Origin: an uncultured Burkholderiales bacterium
Lineage (GTDB): Bacteria; Pseudomonadota; Gammaproteobacteria; Burkholderiales; Burkholderiaceae_C
Assembly (NCBI GenBank): GCA_903871865.1
Contig: CAIQIL010000569.1
Location: 1 to 9,005 of the forward strand
Direction: 5' to 3'
Length of the DNA stretch: 9,005 nucleotides
Made by a program: the position numbers and the translations under genes. Positions 6,683 through 9,005 of this stretch are shown here, one piece after another (position 1 is the stretch's first letter; each line of letters starts with the position of its first letter). Under the pieces are notes generated by a model, which saw nothing but the letters and a program-made list of their open reading frames with translations, had not been told where the DNA came from and searched no databases.

Positions 6683-7546
6683 ATGCGCCACATCCTGTCC
6701 CGCCTCGCCCGCCTGCTCACCCTGGCCGCGGCCATCGGCGCCGCCCCGGCCCACGCCGAAGACGTCATCCGCGTCTCCGGCATCCCCGACGAAAACCCCA
6801 CCGAGCTGTCGCGCAAGTACCAGCCCATGGTGGACATGCTGCAAAAGCAGCTGGGCGTGAAGGTGGTCTATGTGCCCGTGATCGACTACGGCGCGGCCGT
6901 CTCGGCACTGGCCGCGGGCAAGGTCGATTTCGCCTGGCTGGGCGGCTTCACCCACGTGCAGGCCAAGGTGCTGGCCGGCGCCAAGCCCGTGGTCATGCGC
7001 GACATCGACCGCGAATTCCAGAGCGTGTTCATCGCCAACACCGCCTCGGGCATCAACAAGCCGGAAGAGCTGCGCGGCAAGAGCTTCGCCTTCGGCTCGA
7101 AAAGCTCGACCTCGGGCCACCTGTTCCCGCGCCATTTCCTGAGCACCCAGTTCCACATCGATGCCGACAAGGACTTCGCCGGCGCCCCGATTTACAGCGG
7201 CGCCCACGACGCCACGGTGAAGATGGTCGAATCGGGCAAGGTGCAGGCCGGCGCGCTGAACATCGAGGTCTGGAACCGCCTGCTCAATGGCGACAAAGTG
7301 GACAAGGCCAAGGTCAAGGTGATCTGGACCACGCCGCCCTTCGTGGACTACGTCTGGACGGCCCGCAAGGACCTGCCACCCGCCACCGTGCAGAAGTTCG
7401 CCAACGCCTTCCTGAACCTGGACGCGAACAAGCCCGAAGACAAAGCCGTGCTCGACCTGCAAGGCGCCAAGAAGTTCGTGGTCGCCAAGCCGGAAGACTT
7501 CCTCGTCATCGAACAGGTCGGCCGCTCGACCGGCTTGCTGAAGTGA
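6683..7546 (+). CDS. PhnD-superfamily periplasmic binding protein, putative selenate/selenite transporter component
   Basis: A 287-residue periplasmic solute-binding protein. The signal peptide is clear: MRHILSRLARLL, a hydrophobic core and cleavage after AHA (about residue 25). The mature part has phosphonate-binding-like features: SGIPDENPTEL, YQPMVDMLQKQLGV, the VDFAWLGGFTHVQA segment, and GSKSSTSGHLFPRHFL (about 138-153), where the SSTSG loop is expected to bind an oxyanion. To my recollection, NCBIfam defines a subfamily of PhnD-like proteins that co-occur with selD, named putative selenate ABC transporter substrate-binding protein (TIGR04553); this protein fits that context, being 14 bp from selD. 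AGGAAG about 8 nt upstream supports the ATG at 6683. It is the last gene of the transporter operon. A true phosphonate or phosphite binder remains possible, but no C-P lyase, phosphonatase or ptxD gene is in view. Confidence 0.88.
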   Translation: MRHILSRLARLLTLAAAIGAAPAHAEDVIRVSGIPDENPTELSRKYQPMVDMLQKQLGVKVVYVPVIDYGAAVSALAAGKVDFAWLGGFTHVQAKVLAGAKPVVMRDIDREFQSVFIANTASGINKPEELRGKSFAFGSKSSTSGHLFPRHFLSTQFHIDADKDFAGAPIYSGAHDATVKMVESGKVQAGALNIEVWNRLLNGDKVDKAKVKVIWTTPPFVDYVWTARKDLPPATVQKFANAFLNLDANKPEDKAVLDLQGAKKFVVAKPEDFLVIEQVGRSTGLLK

Positions 7547-7564
7547 TCAGCCTGGCTTGATCAC
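7543..7564. terminator. Palindrome spanning both stop codons of convergent genes
   Basis: GTGATCA (7543-7549) pairs with TGATCAC (7558-7564) around an 8-nt spacer GCCTGGCT. It contains the TGA stops of the binding-protein gene and of selD on opposite strands. It might act as a weak bidirectional terminator or simply be two similar gene ends facing each other; the stem is short and there is no U-tract in either direction. Confidence 0.3.
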
Positions 7565-8601
7565 ACGAAGGTGATCTCGGCGGCACCGGCCTGCAGCGTG
7601 CCCACCACCGAGGCTTCGGCGAAGCCGTCCGCGTGGAAGGCCGCCAGCACCGCGCCGACCGCTTGCGGGGCGCAGCTCACAAGCAGGCCGCCGCTGGTCT
7701 GCGGGTCGGAGACCATGGCCTGCTGCCACGCGGCCGCATCGGCGGGCAGCTGGACGGACGCCCCGTAGGCCGCCCAGTTGCGCCCCGAGGCCCCGGTGAC
7801 GATGCCCTGCTGCGCGAAGGCCGCAGCCGCTTCGATCACCGGCACATCGGCCAGCGCCACGTGCGCGCCCAGGCCCGAGCCCCGGCAGATTTCCAGCAGG
7901 TGGCCGGCCAGGCCAAAGCCCGTCACATCGGTCATGGCGTGCACGCCGGGCAGCGCGCCCAAGGCCATGCCCACGGTGTTCAGGCGCGTGGTGTGGCGCA
8001 GCATCTCGGCATAGCCTGCGGCGTCCAGCACGCCTTTTTTCAGCGCCGCCGACAGGATGCCCACGCCCAGCGGTTTGCCCAGCACCAGCACGTCGCCGGC
8101 ACGGCCATCGGCATTGCGGTGCACGCGGTCGGGGTGGACCAGGCCCAGCGCCACCAGGCCGTAGATGGGCTCCAGCAGGTCGATGGAATGGCCGCCCGCG
8201 ATGGGGATGCCGGCCGCGCGGCAGACCTCCGCCCCACCCGCCAGCACCTGGCCGATCACCTCGGGCGGCAGCTTGGCAATGGGCATGCCGACCAGGGCCA
8301 GCGCCATGATCGGGGTGCCGCCCATGGCGTAGATGTCGGACAGCGCATTGGTCGCGGCGATGCGCCCGAAATCGCGCGGGTCGTCCACGATGGGCGTGAA
8401 AAAATCGGTCGTGGCCACCAGGGCCTGCGTCTCGTTGAGGCGGTAGACGGCCGCGTCGTCGCTGGTTTCCAGGCCGACCATCAGCTCCGGCGGCACCAGG
8501 CCCTGGGGCGCACGTGACAGAATCTCGCTCAACAGGCCGGGCGCGATCTTGCAGCCGCAGCCGCCACCGTGTGAGAACTGGGTCAGGGCAATGGAAGTCA
8601 T
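7561..8601 (-). CDS. selD: Selenide, water dikinase (selenophosphate synthetase)
   Basis: A 346-residue cytoplasmic enzyme that makes selenophosphate, the selenium donor for selenoproteins and tRNA selenouridine, from selenide and ATP (yielding AMP and phosphate). The N-terminus LTQFSHGGGCGCKIAP contains C15 and K18, equivalent to catalytic Cys17 and Lys20 of the E. coli enzyme. Metal- and ATP-binding aspartates are at D49 (SDDAAVY), D66 (TTDFFTP), D89 (NALSDIYAMGG) and D225 (TDVTGFG). GGHSID and SDPQTSGGLL are also typical. Length is normal for the family. The catalytic position is encoded by TGC, so this is the cysteine form, not a selenoprotein. The start agrees with the E. coli N-terminus, though no clear SD is seen. 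It is divergent from selU and convergent with the transporter operon. No selA, selB or selC is in view, so use in selenoprotein synthesis cannot be judged from this window. Confidence 0.97.
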   Translation of the reverse strand: MTSIALTQFSHGGGCGCKIAPGLLSEILSRAPQGLVPPELMVGLETSDDAAVYRLNETQALVATTDFFTPIVDDPRDFGRIAATNALSDIYAMGGTPIMALALVGMPIAKLPPEVIGQVLAGGAEVCRAAGIPIAGGHSIDLLEPIYGLVALGLVHPDRVHRNADGRAGDVLVLGKPLGVGILSAALKKGVLDAAGYAEMLRHTTRLNTVGMALGALPGVHAMTDVTGFGLAGHLLEICRGSGLGAHVALADVPVIEAAAAFAQQGIVTGASGRNWAAYGASVQLPADAAAWQQAMVSDPQTSGGLLVSCAPQAVGAVLAAFHADGFAEASVVGTLQAGAAEITFV

Positions 8602-8679
8602 GGGTCAAGCGAAGTTTGGGTCAATTGTGCCAGCCGTGCCCATGCCAGCCGTGCCTGCACAGCACAAAGGAAGCACGGC
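8602..8679. promoter_or_regulatory. selD-selU divergent intergenic region with direct repeats
   Basis: These 78 bp must hold the start signals of both selD (minus) and selU (plus). Two direct repeat pairs are visible: GGGTCAA at 8602-8608 and 8618-8624 (16-bp period), and TGCCAGCCGTGCC at 8628-8640 and 8643-8655 (15-bp period). AAAGGAAG at 8666-8673 is a good ribosome binding site for selU. No clear -35/-10 pair is seen. The repeats could be a shared operator or a local duplication. Confidence 0.4.
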
Positions 8680-9005
8680 ATGAGCCCCCGCGCGCCCGCC
8701 CCCACCCTGGTGCAGGACCGCCACCGCTTCGACGTGCTGATCGACGCGCGCTCGCCGTCCGAATTCGCGCTCGACCACATCCCCGGCGCCATCAACTGCC
8801 CCGTGCTGGACGACGAGGAGCGCCGCATCGTCGGCACCATCTACAAACAGCAAGGCGCCTTCGAAGCACGCCGCGTCGGTGCCGCCATGGTCGCGGCCAA
8901 CCTGGCCCGCCACATCGCGCAGCAGTTCAGCGACAAGCCCCACCACTGGAAACCGCTGATCTACTGCTGGCGCGGCGGCCTGCGCAGCGGCTCCATGACG
9001 ACCTG
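8680..9005 (+). CDS. selU: tRNA 2-selenouridine synthase, N-terminal part (cut by right edge)
   Basis: The enzyme (SelU, also MnmH or YbbB) replaces the sulfur of 2-thiouridine at the wobble position of Lys, Glu and Gln tRNAs with selenium from selenophosphate. The first 108 residues are present and form the rhodanese domain: DVLIDARSPSEFALDHIPGA, INCPVLDDEERRIVGTIYKQ, FEARRVGAAMVAANLA and the active-site loop YCWRGGLRSGSM with C96, matching catalytic Cys97 of E. coli SelU. The C-terminal P-loop domain lies beyond the window. The start has AAAGGAAG about 6 nt upstream. Its position divergent from selD, which supplies its substrate, fits the selenouridine pathway. Confidence 0.95.
   Translation, partial: MSPRAPAPTLVQDRHRFDVLIDARSPSEFALDHIPGAINCPVLDDEERRIVGTIYKQQGAFEARRVGAAMVAANLARHIAQQFSDKPHHWKPLIYCWRGGLRSGSMTT

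Noticed and set aside
4190..7546. Phosphonate or phosphite uptake for phosphorus nutrition
   Set aside because: Not excluded by the proteins themselves, but no phn catabolic gene or ptxD is present, and both flanking genes on the right are selenium genes, so this reading ranks second.
7633..8517. Plus-strand open frame opposite selD
   Set aside because: It is Gln/His/Arg/Gly-rich and antisense to a gene with every catalytic residue in place.
8551..8560. Selenocysteine at the SelD active site
   Set aside because: The codon at the catalytic position is TGC, not TGA, so the enzyme is the cysteine form.

Overview
The window reads as chromosomal DNA of a high-GC betaproteobacterium, most likely Burkholderiales and perhaps Comamonadaceae. 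This rests on strong G/C preference at third codon positions in every gene, the tightly packed gene order and the protein families present; no rRNA or other marker is in view, so the placement is an inference. I see no tRNA, rRNA, CRISPR array, insertion sequence or phage gene.

Left block, minus strand (1-1705). A DUF2147-family exported protein is followed, with an ATGA stop/start overlap, by an exported thioredoxin-fold protein with a CSNC active site. After 66 bp comes an open frame that runs off the left edge and carries an unmistakable UbiH/VisC-type FAD motif (GDAAH...[11 protein letters not shown]). That motif lies only about 112 residues from the likely start, so the gene looks internally deleted or otherwise unusual.

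Middle block, plus strand (1926-4117). After a 220-bp divergent intergenic region come an OmpR-type response regulator and an EnvZ-like sensor histidine kinase. They are joined by a ladder of four ATGs exactly 14 nt apart, in which each five-codon mini-ORF stops inside the next start. The kinase gene also holds an uninterrupted run of 12 C.

Right block (about 4190-9005), a selenium-linked cluster. An ATPase, a double-domain (fused) permease and a periplasmic binding protein of the PhnCDE superfamily form a compact plus-strand operon. It converges, with a 14-bp gap, on selD (selenophosphate synthetase) on the minus strand. Divergent from selD is the start of selU/mnmH (tRNA 2-selenouridine synthase), cut by the right edge. 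No phosphonate-degrading gene is present. The neighbourhood therefore suggests that the transporter imports a selenium oxyanion (selenate or selenite): uptake, then SelD making selenophosphate, then SelU placing selenium in the tRNA wobble uridine. The two-component pair lies 72 bp upstream of the transporter on the same strand and may control it; that link is inference only.
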